64,000 nucleotides of DNA. Origin: Octadecabacter sp. (lineage in GTDB: Bacteria > Pseudomonadota > Alphaproteobacteria > Rhodobacterales > Rhodobacteraceae). Positions within the stretch are counted from its first letter, which is position 1. Each line of letters opens with the position of its first letter. The position numbers and the translations under genes are program-made. The stretch lies in NCBI GenBank assembly GCA_028825445.1, contig JAPKAD010000008.1:1-64000 (forward strand). Direction: 5' to 3'. The notes under the pieces were generated by a model. That model was not told where the DNA came from. It worked only from the letters and a program-made list of their open reading frames with translations, and searched no databases. Of this stretch, positions 1 through 8,516 are shown one piece after another.

Positions 1-66
1 CGCTTTCAATGCACATTTGCGGTCAGCGGAAGCGATCTATCGTTCTTGGATTTAAAGGAATATTGA
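1..66 (+). other. possible 3' end of an upstream gene (unresolved)
   Basis: Two forward frames are open from the window edge, one stopping at 53-55 and the other at 64-66. Neither is long enough to identify. A perfect 7-bp inverted repeat (74-80 with 96-102) follows and could be its terminator. This may be the tail of a gene running in from the left, or non-coding. Confidence 0.2.
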
Positions 67-183
67 TTCTGTCAGTGGTCAGGCAACAAGAATTCGACCA
101 CTATTTCTTAGGCAGGCTTTATGGGGGGTAGGTCTTTCACACTTTTGAAATATAGTTAAAAAACAATACATTATAAGAAATAA

Positions 184-271
184 TGGCAGAGAGACAGGGA
201 TTCGAACCCTGGGAGCCGTTAGGCTCAACGGTTTTCGAGACCGCCACGTTCGACCACTCCGCCACCTCTCC
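184..271 (-). tRNA. tRNA-Ser (anticodon CGA)
   Basis: On the reverse strand the sequence folds as a class II tRNA. It has an acceptor stem starting GGAGAGG, an anticodon arm with loop CTCGAAA (anticodon CGA, reading UCG), a long variable arm typical of serine tRNAs, and a T arm with loop TTCGAAT between CAGGG and CCCTG. The 3' CCA appears to be encoded (184-186). It stands alone between the window edge and the DUF2059 gene. Confidence 0.95.
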
Positions 272-415
272 GCAAAAGTGTTGAATTAGACTTAATCGGA
301 CGGATCACATCGCGCAAGTGCTTATGGTGACAATTGCGTGCGTCATCTGTGCTGCCCCTTGGAAAAGTGGAGATCTGCGTCTATTATTTAATTATCCGGA
401 AAAAAGAGGCTAATT

Positions 416-1237
416 ATGTTTATGCGCTTTGCAACACTTGCCACCGTTGCCACTCTTGCCATGCCAGTGATGGCGCAAGAAAGTGAGGCTGAGATGCTAT
501 TTGATCTGCTGATGCTCCCTGATATTGTTGAAATTATGCGTGAAGAGGGGGTCAGTTATGGTGGTACTGTTGGCCAAGATCTGTTTGCTGGGCCAGCATC
601 GGCAGAATGGGCCGCGACCGTGGAGCGAATTTATGATTATGAAATGATGCAAAGAATAGTTCGTGTTGATTTTATGGCGTCTTTGGTTGGAGCTGATCTT
701 GAGCCAATCACCGATTTCTTTAGCTCACAACAAGGCCAAATTATTGTTGGTCTTGAAGTTAATGCACGGCGTGCACTTCTCGATGATGCTGTTAAAGAGG
801 CTAGCAAAGAAGCGGCAGCAATCGCAATCGCAAATGATAATCCGCGCATTGCCTTGATTAGTGAATTTGTTGACATCAACAACCTAATTGAAAATAATGT
901 TGAAGGGGCCCTGAATTCTAACCTTGCTTTTTATAAAAGTATTTTTGATGGAAATGCGTTTGATGATGCATTAAGTGAAAAGCAAATCCTATTGGATGTC
1001 TGGAGCCAAGAGGCCACTATCCGCGAAAGTACGACTGAATGGATTTATTCTTTTCTGTTTATGGCGTTCCAACCTCTTAATGATGTGGATTTGCAAGCGT
1101 ATATTGCATTTTCTGAAACTGCTTCTGGTGCAGTAATTAACCGTGCAATTTTTGAATCATTCGATCGATTATTTATGGGGATTAGCCGGTCTTTGGGTAG
1201 CGCTGCTGCTAATGAGATGATGAGTAAAGAACTTTAA
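416..1237 (+). CDS. DUF2059 domain-containing exported protein
   Basis: The 273-residue protein opens with a short signal peptide ending near MPVMAQ, so it is probably periplasmic. The mature part is helical and carries the features recalled for Rhodobacterales DUF2059 proteins: a leading leucine-rich segment (LFDLLMLPDIVEIMREEG), a Y(D/E)xxxM segment near residue 75, and FFSSQQGQ near 103, the phenylalanine-rich turn that defines the DUF2059 core. The function of the family is not known. It is a single gene with an AT-rich, gene-free stretch downstream. Base composition is like its neighbours and nothing looks broken. The family assignment is from recalled similarity. Confidence 0.75.
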   Translation: MFMRFATLATVATLAMPVMAQESEAEMLFDLLMLPDIVEIMREEGVSYGGTVGQDLFAGPASAEWAATVERIYDYEMMQRIVRVDFMASLVGADLEPITDFFSSQQGQIIVGLEVNARRALLDDAVKEASKEAAAIAIANDNPRIALISEFVDINNLIENNVEGALNSNLAFYKSIFDGNAFDDALSEKQILLDVWSQEATIRESTTEWIYSFLFMAFQPLNDVDLQAYIAFSETASGAVINRAIFESFDRLFMGISRSLGSAAANEMMSKEL

Positions 1238-1789
1238 CTACTTTAATGCGATACGTTTGTCACATTCGTGCGTCTGCAATAACAATAATCAACACATTAA
1301 ATTATGATAAATAATAGGAGCTAATTATAATTAAAAAATAGATGTATTATTCATGGTAAAGAGCAACATTTTACAGTAACAATTTTTTTATAAAGTATTA
1401 TTTCAACTAAACTTAATACCTGAGATTATGTCAGGTAAGTAGTTTTTAATAAGATTTAATCTAACAGTTTGTATGATTGCACGACAAAATGGCAACTAAG
1501 CAATTGGCCAACATTAGCGGATCACCATTAAAATTAGTTACATTTTTTCAACTGACCTCACGGAACAATAAATTGAAAAAATTTGTTAATTTGATGCCGC
1601 GCTTCGGGTTGACTTGATGAGCAGTTGGGAGGATAAGATACAACTCGTACAGTCTTTTTGTTCGATGATAAGTTAAATTATGCTCCTCTCATACCTTGGG
1701 ATAAGGGCACGCTGTTTACGGGTCGCGCAAGCGATTAACGCCCTAGAAGTAGGGGACCCCAGAGACGCGATTATAAAAAGGAAGACACT
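1238..1789. other. intergenic region upstream of rplU
   Basis: This 552-bp AT-rich stretch shows no open frame that resembles a protein on either strand. Near its right end a promoter-like pair (TTGACT at 1609, TAAGAT at 1634, spacer 19) and a GC-richer leader precede rplU. The leader contains short complementary blocks around GGGGACCCC at 1753-1761. A leader regulated by ribosomal protein binding is conceivable but not shown. Confidence 0.5.
1609..1639 (+). promoter_or_regulatory. candidate promoter of rplU-rpmA
   Basis: A TTGACT box at 1609-1614 and a TAAGAT box at 1634-1639 lie about 150 bp ahead of rplU. The 19-bp spacing is longer than ideal; taking GATAAG at 1632 gives 17. Assigned by eye only. 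Confidence 0.3.
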
Positions 1790-2473
1790 ATGTTTGCGGT
1801 TCTAAAAACCGGCGGCAAACAGTATCGAGTCACTTCTGGTGATGTACTGCGCGTCGAAAAGATCGCTGCCGAAACTGGCGATAAAATTCAATTTAACGAG
1901 ATTTTAATGGTAGGCAGCAATGTCGGATTGCCTCTGGTTAAAGATGCTGGCGTTCAAGCTGAAGTAATTGACCAAATAAAAGGCGATAAAACGATTAACT
2001 TCGTGAAGCGCCGTCGGAAGCATTCCTCCAAGCGTACCAAGGGTCATCGCCAGCAACTGACACTTGTCCGCATAGGTGATATTTTAGAAAGTGGTGCAGC
2101 CAAGTCTGGTGTCATGTCTGCGGTAAATGGCACAGGCTTCATGTCAGCGTCTATGATTGAGCGCGCAGCCAATAAAGGTTCACCTTCTTCTTTGAAAGCA
2201 GCTGCTAATGCTCAACGCGCATCTCAGCCAAAAAATGCAACTAAAACGCTTAAGCCTGAAGTTAAATCTGCTAAATTAACCTCTGAGAAAGTAACTTCTA
2301 TTGCGTCCGATGATTTGACAGCCATTGTGGGTGTTGGTCCGGCTGCTGCCAAGAAGCTCGAAGCGGCTGGCATCACATCTTATGCAGAGCTTGCAGCAGT
2401 TGATGTTAATACGTTTGATGCGGTTAAAGTGAAGCCCGAATGGGTGGCGCAAGCTGCCGACCTCGTGAAATAA
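1790..2473 (+). CDS. rplU: 50S ribosomal protein L21 with C-terminal helix-hairpin-helix extension
   Basis: Residues 1-103 are a complete L21 (start MFAVLKTGGKQYRV, core FVKRRRKHSSKRTKGHRQ), which binds 23S rRNA in the large subunit. The protein then runs on to 227 residues, about twice the bacterial norm. A lysine/alanine-rich linker (about 110-180) leads to a helix-hairpin-helix-like module near 188-220 (IVGVGPAAAKKLEAAGI). Such tails are, as I recall, common in Rhodobacterales L21; their role is unknown and RNA or DNA binding is only a guess. The ATG has a good ribosome site (AAGGAAG). rpmA follows after 12 bp and is probably co-transcribed. Confidence 0.96.
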   Translation: MFAVLKTGGKQYRVTSGDVLRVEKIAAETGDKIQFNEILMVGSNVGLPLVKDAGVQAEVIDQIKGDKTINFVKRRRKHSSKRTKGHRQQLTLVRIGDILESGAAKSGVMSAVNGTGFMSASMIERAANKGSPSSLKAAANAQRASQPKNATKTLKPEVKSAKLTSEKVTSIASDDLTAIVGVGPAAAKKLEAAGITSYAELAAVDVNTFDAVKVKPEWVAQAADLVK

Positions 2474-2485
2474 GGATAGACACCA

Positions 2486-2755
2486 ATGGCACATAAAAAA
2501 GCAGGCGGTTCATCCCGTAACGGTCGCGACTCCGCTGGTCGTCGTCTTGGCATCAAGAAATTTGGTGGTGAACTCGTTATTCCTGGTAATATTATTGCGC
2601 GTCAACGTGGTAATAAATGGTGGCCAGGGCAGGGTGTTGGCGAAGGCAGAGATCATACGATCTTCGCAGTTGTTGAGGGCAACGTAACTTTCCGCAAGGG
2701 TTTCAAAGGCCGCACCTTTATTTCTGTCGCTCCGTTTGCCGAGGCAGCAGAGTAA
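2486..2755 (+). CDS. rpmA: 50S ribosomal protein L27
   Basis: At 89 residues this is full length for L27, a large-subunit protein whose N-terminus reaches toward the peptidyl-transferase centre. It shows the family start [16 protein letters not shown] and the conserved QRG(N/T)xWWPGxxVGxGRDHT stretch. There is no cleavable N-terminal extension of the kind found in Firmicutes. It sits 12 bp after rplU and ends just before a GC-rich hairpin, so the two form a short operon. Confidence 0.98.
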   Translation: MAHKKAGGSSRNGRDSAGRRLGIKKFGGELVIPGNIIARQRGNKWWPGQGVGEGRDHTIFAVVEGNVTFRKGFKGRTFISVAPFAEAAE

Positions 2756-2781
2756 CCGAACTTTAGGATTTAAGAATTTAG

Positions 2782-2810
2782 AGGGGTTGGTGCAAACTGG
2801 CCCCTTTTCC
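2782..2810 (+). terminator. terminator after rplU-rpmA
   Basis: A 10-bp stem (2782-2791 with 2796-2805, including G-U pairs) closes a GCAA tetraloop and runs into TTTT. It lies 27 bp after the rpmA stop. Confidence 0.6.
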
Positions 2811-2842
2811 TGTTTGCGTTACAATTTACATGGAGGGGATCT

Positions 2843-3478
2843 ATGCCTGTCACTATTCTACCCTTTCTTACATTTGCAATGTCGCAAGTCGGAACACCTG
2901 GCCCAGCCAATATGATTTTGCTGGCAACTGGCGCGAGATACGGTTTGCGGCGTGCTTTACCGTTTGTGGCAGGTGTTGCTCTTGGCAAGCAACTCGTCAT
3001 TTGGCCTTTGGGTTTTGGACTGCTCGCATTACAAGATGACTACCCATTCTTTTTTGAAATGCTGAAATATACTTCAGTCGCCTATATTCTTTGGCTTGCC
3101 TATCGTGTTGCAGGCATGCGCTTTAAAGTGAAGGAAGTGGATGGCCCACCACCTGGTTTTTTTGCTGGCCTTATAGTACACCCACTTAATCCTAAGGCTT
3201 GGGGCATGATTACGACAGGCTTCACAACTTTCGTAGTCGCAGGCACGCCCTCTTTGCAAGCAACAGCTACTATCGCCATTTGTCTTTTGTGTGTGCAAAT
3301 GTTGTTGCATCCAATTTGGACTTATGCCGGTCAGAGGGTAGCAGCAGGTTTGGCCGGAAAACCTGGTGAGAAATACTTGATGTGGATACTTGCTTTTTTG
3401 ACCGTTGCTTCAGTTATCTATGGATTATTTGGTCATACTTTATTTAATGACGCAATTTTGAAAGGAACACACCAATGA
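2843..3478 (+). CDS. LysE/RhtB family translocator
   Basis: The 211-residue membrane protein has about six hydrophobic helices, as in the LysE/RhtB exporters that pump amino acids or related small molecules out across the inner membrane. The family signature is visible at residues 17-26 (GTPGPANMIL), followed by a G(A/x)RYGLRRALPFVAG stretch and a later HPLNPKAW segment, which also fits the family. The chosen ATG has a strong site (TGGAGGGG) 5-10 bases upstream. The GNAT gene overlaps its stop by 4 bp, so the two are translationally coupled. The substrate cannot be told from the sequence. Confidence 0.88.
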   Translation: MPVTILPFLTFAMSQVGTPGPANMILLATGARYGLRRALPFVAGVALGKQLVIWPLGFGLLALQDDYPFFFEMLKYTSVAYILWLAYRVAGMRFKVKEVDGPPPGFFAGLIVHPLNPKAWGMITTGFTTFVVAGTPSLQATATIAICLLCVQMLLHPIWTYAGQRVAAGLAGKPGEKYLMWILAFLTVASVIYGLFGHTLFNDAILKGTHQ

Positions 3479-4047
3479 CTGTAGCTGACGAGCGCATCAG
3501 CCAGAGCGTGATCCAAACGCCAAGGTTTATATTGCGCCCTCTTGTTATGTCTGACGGTGGTCTACTTAAAATGTATCTATCAGACATGCGTGTAGCAAAT
3601 ATGACGCGCGTAATCCCCCATCCACTACCACCGGAATATATCTCTAATTTGATTGAACGTGCGTCTAATCCAAAGCGCCGCGAAGACTTTTGGGTGATTG
3701 ACGGTTCCGCAAATGGTCATGCCGAAGTTATGGGCGTCATTAAGATGTTCAAACTTGATCGTAATCAATCCGAGATTCGCTATTGGGTTGCGCCGCCGTT
3801 CTGGAATTCTGGGATCGCAACTGATGCCGTCGAAGCAATTTTGCGTGCCAACCCTCAAAAAGCCTGTGACATTTATGCGGAAGTATTTCAAGATAACCCC
3901 AGTTCTGCCCGTATTCTTACCAACATGGGCTTTGCCTATCTTGGCGATGCTGAAACATTTTCTGTGGCGCGCAATGCAGTGACACCTACTTGGACTTATG
4001 CGCGCAAAATGGACCAGCTAATGCTCAAAAAGCTAGACTGTAACTAA
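3475..4047 (+). CDS. GNAT family N-acetyltransferase (RimJ/RimL-like)
   Basis: This 190-residue protein has the layout of RimJ/RimL-type acetyltransferases: an opening TPRFILRPL strand, a middle VIKMFKLDRNQSEIRYWVAPPFWNSGIATDAV stretch covering beta-4 and the acetyl-CoA pyrophosphate loop, and a closing NxxSARILTNMGF motif. Substrates of such enzymes include protein N-termini and small amines; this one cannot be assigned. It starts inside the end of the LysE-type gene (ATGA overlap) and is followed by obgE 75 bp later. It is probably a cytosolic enzyme co-expressed with the exporter. Confidence 0.82.
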   Translation: MTVADERISQSVIQTPRFILRPLVMSDGGLLKMYLSDMRVANMTRVIPHPLPPEYISNLIERASNPKRREDFWVIDGSANGHAEVMGVIKMFKLDRNQSEIRYWVAPPFWNSGIATDAVEAILRANPQKACDIYAEVFQDNPSSARILTNMGFAYLGDAETFSVARNAVTPTWTYARKMDQLMLKKLDCN

Positions 4048-4122
4048 AGGACTGATCAAGCCTGCTTAAGCCGTATCAACGTTTCGCGTAATCTCTGTTA
4101 AACTAGTTAGAAAGCCCACCCT

Positions 4123-5157
4123 ATGAAGTTCCTAGATCTCTGCAAAGTCTATATTCGTTCTGGAACCGGCGGTGGGGGATGTATTGCTTTCCGACGTGAA
4201 AAATACATAGAATACGGCGGCCCTAATGGTGGCGATGGCGGGCGCGGAGGTGATGTGATCGTCGAAGCAGTCGATAACCTAAATACCTTGATTGACTTTC
4301 GCTATCAGCAACATTTTTTTGCGAAAAATGGTGAAGCTGGCAAAGGTCAGCAACGCACAGGTGCAGATGGTAACGATATTTTACTGAAGGTTCCAACTGG
4401 GACTGAAATTATGGATGAGGATCAGGAAACTGTCCTCATTGATTTGGCCGAAACTGGTCAAACTGTTGTACTGGCAAAAGGTGGCAACGGTGGCTGGGGC
4501 AACCTGCATTTTAAATCGGCCACCAACCAAGCGCCGCGTCGGTCTAACCCAGGTCAGGATGGTATCGAACGCACTGTCTGGCTGCGATTGAAACTGATTG
4601 CAGATGCAGGACTATTAGGACTTCCAAACGCTGGTAAATCAACATTTTTAGCAGCTACATCCAACGCACGTCCAAAGATTGCAGATTATCCATTCACCAC
4701 ATTGATCCCAAACTTGGGTGTTGTGGGTGTTGACGGGTCTGAATTCGTGGTTGCAGATATTCCTGGCTTGATTGAAGGAGCGAGTGACGGCAAGGGCCTT
4801 GGCGATTTGTTCCTCGGTCACGTTGAGCGCTGTTCAGTTCTATTGCACCTAATTGATGGCACATCAGGCGACCCGGTGGGCGACTACAAAACCATCATTG
4901 GAGAACTGGAAAAATACGGGGGCCATTTGATCGACAAGTCGCGCGTGACTGTGTTGAATAAAGTGGATACGTTGGATCCCGAAGAACGAAAATTCATCAT
5001 GGACGAAATTAAGGCAGAGACCGGCGTTGATGTGATGTTGATGGCAGGTGCCACGGGTGAAGGTACGCTCGAAGTGCTAAGAGCACTTAAAGCTGCAATA
5101 GCTGCTGATAGAGTGGCCCGAAATGTTGTCGAGGAGGAAGAACCTTGGCGACCCTAA
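4123..5157 (+). CDS. obgE: GTPase Obg
   Basis: The 344-residue GTPase acts in 50S subunit assembly and growth control. It has the glycine-rich Obg fold at residues 1-159 ([29 protein letters not shown]) and then the G domain with G1 GLPNAGKST at 166-174, G3 DIPGLIEGA and G4 NKVD. It ends shortly after the G domain without the long C-terminal OCT domain of Gram-positive versions, which is usual for this group. The position next to rplU-rpmA is the classic Obg context. proB begins 13 bp before its stop. Confidence 0.97.
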   Translation: MKFLDLCKVYIRSGTGGGGCIAFRREKYIEYGGPNGGDGGRGGDVIVEAVDNLNTLIDFRYQQHFFAKNGEAGKGQQRTGADGNDILLKVPTGTEIMDEDQETVLIDLAETGQTVVLAKGGNGGWGNLHFKSATNQAPRRSNPGQDGIERTVWLRLKLIADAGLLGLPNAGKSTFLAATSNARPKIADYPFTTLIPNLGVVGVDGSEFVVADIPGLIEGASDGKGLGDLFLGHVERCSVLLHLIDGTSGDPVGDYKTIIGELEKYGGHLIDKSRVTVLNKVDTLDPEERKFIMDEIKAETGVDVMLMAGATGEGTLEVLRALKAAIAADRVARNVVEEEEPWRP

Positions 5158-6248
5158 AATTAACAAAACGACTTGTTGTTAAAATTGGTTCGGCATTACT
5201 TGTGGATCAGGTTACGGGGCTGCGGATAAGTTGGTTGCGATCACTGGCTACGGATGTAGCCATGATACGAGCACGCGGTACAGACGTTATTTTGGTGTCA
5301 TCTGGATCAATTGCGCTTGGTCGTGGTGTGTTGGGTTTGCCACAATCTGAATTGGCGCTTGAGCAGTCACAAGCAGCTGCCGCTGTTGGACAAATCCGCT
5401 TAGCACGTGCTTATGAAGAAGCTTTGTCACCGTATGGGATCACCACAGCACAAGTTTTGGTTACGCTTGAAGATTCCAAGGATCGCAGGCGCTATCTTAA
5501 CAGTCGGGCGACGATGGAAACATTGTTGTCTCTAGGCGTGACGCCGATCGTCAATGAGAATGATACTGTTGCTACGGACGAAATCCGCTATGGTGATAAT
5601 GATCGCTTAGCGGCACAGGTAGCGGTAACGATTGGTGCGGATTGTTTGGTATTACTGAGTGATGTTGACGGATTTTACTCTGATAATCCCCACACCAATA
5701 GTATCGCGCAGCATTATGATATTATTGAAAAAATCACGCCTGATATTGAACGTCAGGCAGGTGACGCTGAGTCTGGATTGTCCAAGGGCGGAATGAAGAC
5801 CAAGCTGATGGCGGCAAAAATTGCAACAGATGCGGGGTGCCGCATGGCGATTGCGTTAGGAACACCGCTTAACTCATTGAAAAAAGTTGATGATGGTGCA
5901 CGTTGCACGTGGTTTACCGCACAAACAAACCCTCAGGCTGCACGCAAACGCTGGATCGCAGCCATGAAACCTCACGGCGACATAACCGTTGATGATGGGG
6001 CGCAAACTGCATTAAAATCTGGTCGATCTTTGTTACCTATAGGTATTACTATCACTACAGGTACTTATCAGCGTGGCGATCCGGTAGCAATTTTGACTAC
6101 GCGTGGTGAACGGCTTGGCCTTGGGCTATCGCGTTATTCTAGTGATGAAGCAGAGGTAATTAAAGGATTAAGCAGTCAAGACATCTGTAGTGTCCTTGGC
6201 TACGAAGGACGAGGTGTATTTATTCATCGCGACGATATGGTTATTTGA
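5145..6248 (+). CDS. proB: glutamate 5-kinase
   Basis: ProB phosphorylates glutamate, the first step of proline synthesis. The 367-residue protein has an amino-acid kinase domain (about 8-255, with [34 protein letters not shown] and GGMKTKL) and a PUA domain (about 275-355), which together are full length. The start is TTG at 5145, inside obgE, placed 7 bases after a strong GAGGAGG site at 5131-5137; no ATG nearby fits better. In relatives proA normally follows directly. Here the next 380 bp lack proA, so the second enzyme must be encoded elsewhere. Confidence 0.96.
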   Translation: MATLKLTKRLVVKIGSALLVDQVTGLRISWLRSLATDVAMIRARGTDVILVSSGSIALGRGVLGLPQSELALEQSQAAAAVGQIRLARAYEEALSPYGITTAQVLVTLEDSKDRRRYLNSRATMETLLSLGVTPIVNENDTVATDEIRYGDNDRLAAQVAVTIGADCLVLLSDVDGFYSDNPHTNSIAQHYDIIEKITPDIERQAGDAESGLSKGGMKTKLMAAKIATDAGCRMAIALGTPLNSLKKVDDGARCTWFTAQTNPQAARKRWIAAMKPHGDITVDDGAQTALKSGRSLLPIGITITTGTYQRGDPVAILTTRGERLGLGLSRYSSDEAEVIKGLSSQDICSVLGYEGRGVFIHRDDMVI

Positions 6249-6630
6249 TAAATTTTTTTATGTGTAGTGTCGTGTTTAAAAACACTTCTGGTACTAGCAT
6301 TGTTTTAAACATCAGAGCTTAGCAAATTACGAAAGACATTTAATTATCAATTCAACAAACGATCGCGTGTCATGGCTTCAAGAAGTCTGAGAATTTATTG
6401 TGTAGTATAGTCTGCTCGTGCATCACCGCCTTAAAGGCAAGATTTAGAAATTTTATTTTGATAGAGGTTTTGACGTTTTTGTTTAGTTTGTCATCTTGGG
6501 TTCCGCTGCAAAAATTGCGCGTTCGATCAGTTCAATCCCGTTGCTGATCATGCTCAATGGGTTATGAGATAATGACAAGTTTGACAGCTAATAAAGGCGT
6601 TAATACTAGACAATTGGGAGCTCTGATTAA
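6249..6630. other. gene-poor gap where proA and chpT are expected
   Basis: This 382-bp AT-rich gap follows proB. No trace of proA was found in any frame of its first 230 bp. A small stem (GTGTT at 6272-6276 with AACAC at 6281-6285) lacks a following T-run and is a poor terminator. The right third carries the reverse-strand chpT remnant listed separately. Confidence 0.6.
6483..6598 (-). pseudogene. chpT: remnant of histidine phosphotransferase ChpT
   Basis: On the reverse strand one frame reads AFISCQTCHYLI (6598 downward). A second frame, shifted by one lost base near 6563, reads PLSMISNGIELIERA. Joined, they match the ChpT helix around the phospho-accepting histidine, recalled as GSRICHDLISPxGAIxNGxELL, including the CH-LI and ISNGIEL parts. 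After about 40 residues the match ends at a TAA (6483-6485), and the catalytic-ATPase-like half of ChpT cannot be found. ChpT passes phosphate from CckA to CtrA and CpdR. It sits back-to-back with the DUF3553 gene, which is, as I recall, its usual neighbour. Short but well conserved at the key site. Confidence 0.6.
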
Positions 6631-6810
6631 GTGACAGGATCATCAATTTATCAGCCTGGGATGATCGTAAAGCATCCGACTCAACCAGAGTGGGGTTTGG
6701 GACAGGTCCAATCCACTGTTGGTGGAAAAGTAACAGTTAACTTTCGCGATGTTGGTAAAGTTGTCATTGACGAGATGCGAGTAAATCTCCTGGTTGTGTC
6801 TTTTAATTAA
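6631..6810 (+). CDS. DUF3553 domain-containing small protein
   Basis: This 59-residue protein begins at GTG 6631 and reads on through QPGMIVKHPTQPEWGLGQVQ and VTVNFRDVGKVVI. These match the DUF3553 family of small Rhodobacterales proteins, recalled as having a FV-HPxxPDWGxGQVQS core and a GKxVI end. The fold resembles an SH3-like barrel, similar to the small domains of some helicases and CarD-like proteins; the function is unknown. A GGGAG site (6616-6620) precedes the GTG at an acceptable distance. It is intact although chpT, apparently its former divergent neighbour, has decayed. Confidence 0.8.
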   Translation: MTGSSIYQPGMIVKHPTQPEWGLGQVQSTVGGKVTVNFRDVGKVVIDEMRVNLLVVSFN

Positions 6811-6916
6811 TGCTCACATACATAAATGTATTCAGGCTTTTCATATACTGCAAAGTTTATAGATTGCTTAATTGTATTTTGTTATCAAAAGTCTGGGTGA
6901 TATAAGTGTTATCCCA

Positions 6917-7699
6917 ATGAATTATTTTGAATCTACAAATGCTACGCCTCAGTATGCAGTGCGTATGGCACAAACATTGGGTGACGTGCGCCAAGCTCAG
7001 TCATTGCGGTATCGCGTATTCGTTAAAGAACTCGGTGCAGATGGTCCGCTTATTGACCACAGCGCATGGCTAGAAAAAGATGACTTTGATAAACATTCAG
7101 AACACCTTTTGCTGCTTGATATGGCGCGAAACGATGGCGATCGTGTAGTTGGTGTCTATCGTTTAATGGACAGTGAAAGCGCTTCAATAGCCGGACAATT
7201 TTATTCACAACGCGAGTTTGATTTAGAACCTTTGATTAAATCAGGGCGCACTTTACTGGAACTGGGACGGTCTTGTTTGCACGCTGATTATCGTGGTGGT
7301 GCTGGCATGATGCATTTATGGCAAGGATTGGCTAAAATTGTGCGCGACCGTCAGATTGATGTTTTGTTTGGTGTTGCCAGCTTCCATGGCACAGATTTGG
7401 AAACGTTAGCGCCGTCCTTGTCGCTTTTACACTGTGACTATCTTGCGCCGCGCGATATTTGTGTTCGCTCCAACATCTATGAGGCGTTGGATCGAGGCAC
7501 CGTTTGGGATCGTGTTGACGCGATGAAACAGGTTCCTGCACTTATGAAAGCTTACCTGCGCCTAGGCGGCTTTGTTGGTGATGGTGCATATGTAGATTAT
7601 GAGTTCAACACGACTGATGTTTGTGTGATCCTAGATTTGGCACGTATGAACCAGAATCAAGCGGCGCTATATGGGATACGTAATGATTTGGATGTCTGA
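6917..7699 (+). CDS. olsB: L-ornithine N-acyltransferase OlsB (GNAT fold)
   Basis: OlsB attaches a 3-hydroxyacyl chain to ornithine, giving lyso-ornithine lipid, a phosphorus-free membrane lipid. The protein has the acyl-homoserine-lactone-synthase-like GNAT start (QSLRYRVFVKELGA), then VVGVYRLM, the E(L)GRSCLH stretch and GVASFHGTD, all typical of OlsB. I start at ATG 6917 (260 residues), because the upstream TTG at 6872 adds 15 residues with no family likeness and no good ribosome site. Neither start is strongly marked. The olsA gene overlaps its 3' end, so the two are co-translated. Confidence 0.87.
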   Translation: MNYFESTNATPQYAVRMAQTLGDVRQAQSLRYRVFVKELGADGPLIDHSAWLEKDDFDKHSEHLLLLDMARNDGDRVVGVYRLMDSESASIAGQFYSQREFDLEPLIKSGRTLLELGRSCLHADYRGGAGMMHLWQGLAKIVRDRQIDVLFGVASFHGTDLETLAPSLSLLHCDYLAPRDICVRSNIYEALDRGTVWDRVDAMKQVPALMKAYLRLGGFVGDGAYVDYEFNTTDVCVILDLARMNQNQAALYGIRNDLDV

Positions 7700-8516
7700 C
7701 GATTTACCGCCAAATTATCAGATCACACCGATGGGCTGGGTGCGTGTTGTGGTGCGTGGCACGGCGGTTGGTATTGTGATGTTTGGGTGTTTGGCATTCT
7801 TGTTAGGCCTTCGCTTAATTGAACGTCCTTTGTTCGGTCAATGGAGACCGGTGACGCCATATATTACGCAATTTGTCTGTCGCGTGGCGTTTGTGCTGAT
7901 TGGTATTGGTTACAACCGCATTGGTATACCTATGGCTGGAGCTGGTGCGGTTGTGGCAAACCACACGTCGTGGTTGGATATTTTTGCGCTCAATGCTGGC
8001 AAGCGAATTTACTTTGTCAGCAAGGCAGAAGTTGCAGGCTGGCCAGGCATCGGTTGGTTAGCCCGCGCCACAGGGACGGTGTTCATCGCACGGGATCGTA
8101 GCCAAGCCGTGGCGCAGGTCAAAGTGTTTCGCTCTCGCTTGAACTATGGGCACAAGCTGTTGTTTTTTCCCGAAGGTACGTCAACAGACGGGCAACAGGT
8201 TATAGCATTTAAGCCAACGCTATTTGCGGCGTTTTTTGACGCATCGTTATGTGACACATTAGCTATCCAGCCAGTGTCTGTTGTGTACAATGCTCCGAAT
8301 GGATTTGATGTGCGGCATTATGGTTGGTGGGGTGAGATGGATTTTGCTTCACATCTGCTAAAGACATTAGCGCAATCACCACAAGGCCAAGTGACTGTAA
8401 TTTATCATGATCCCGTCAAAGTTGCAGATTTTAAAGACCGTAAAGCATTGGCTTTTCATGTGCATCGCGTTGTTTGTGATGGACATTTAGTTCATCGCAG
8501 CGGCGAGAATTTTTAA
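7683..8516 (+). CDS. olsA: lyso-ornithine lipid O-acyltransferase OlsA (PlsC family)
   Basis: OlsA adds the second acyl chain to make ornithine lipid; PlsC-type relatives also acylate lysophosphatidate. Visible are a hydrophobic membrane helix (VGIVMFGCLAFLLGLRL), the catalytic NHTSWLD motif (HX4D) and the FPEGTSTDG motif. Three in-frame starts are possible (7671, 7683, 7692). 7683 is preferred because GGGA lies about six bases upstream. It overlaps olsB by 17 bp and its last 30 bp overlap the convergent ThiE-like gene. Presumed to work at the inner membrane together with OlsB. Confidence 0.86.
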   Translation: MIWMSDDLPPNYQITPMGWVRVVVRGTAVGIVMFGCLAFLLGLRLIERPLFGQWRPVTPYITQFVCRVAFVLIGIGYNRIGIPMAGAGAVVANHTSWLDIFALNAGKRIYFVSKAEVAGWPGIGWLARATGTVFIARDRSQAVAQVKVFRSRLNYGHKLLFFPEGTSTDGQQVIAFKPTLFAAFFDASLCDTLAIQPVSVVYNAPNGFDVRHYGWWGEMDFASHLLKTLAQSPQGQVTVIYHDPVKVADFKDRKALAFHVHRVVCDGHLVHRSGENF

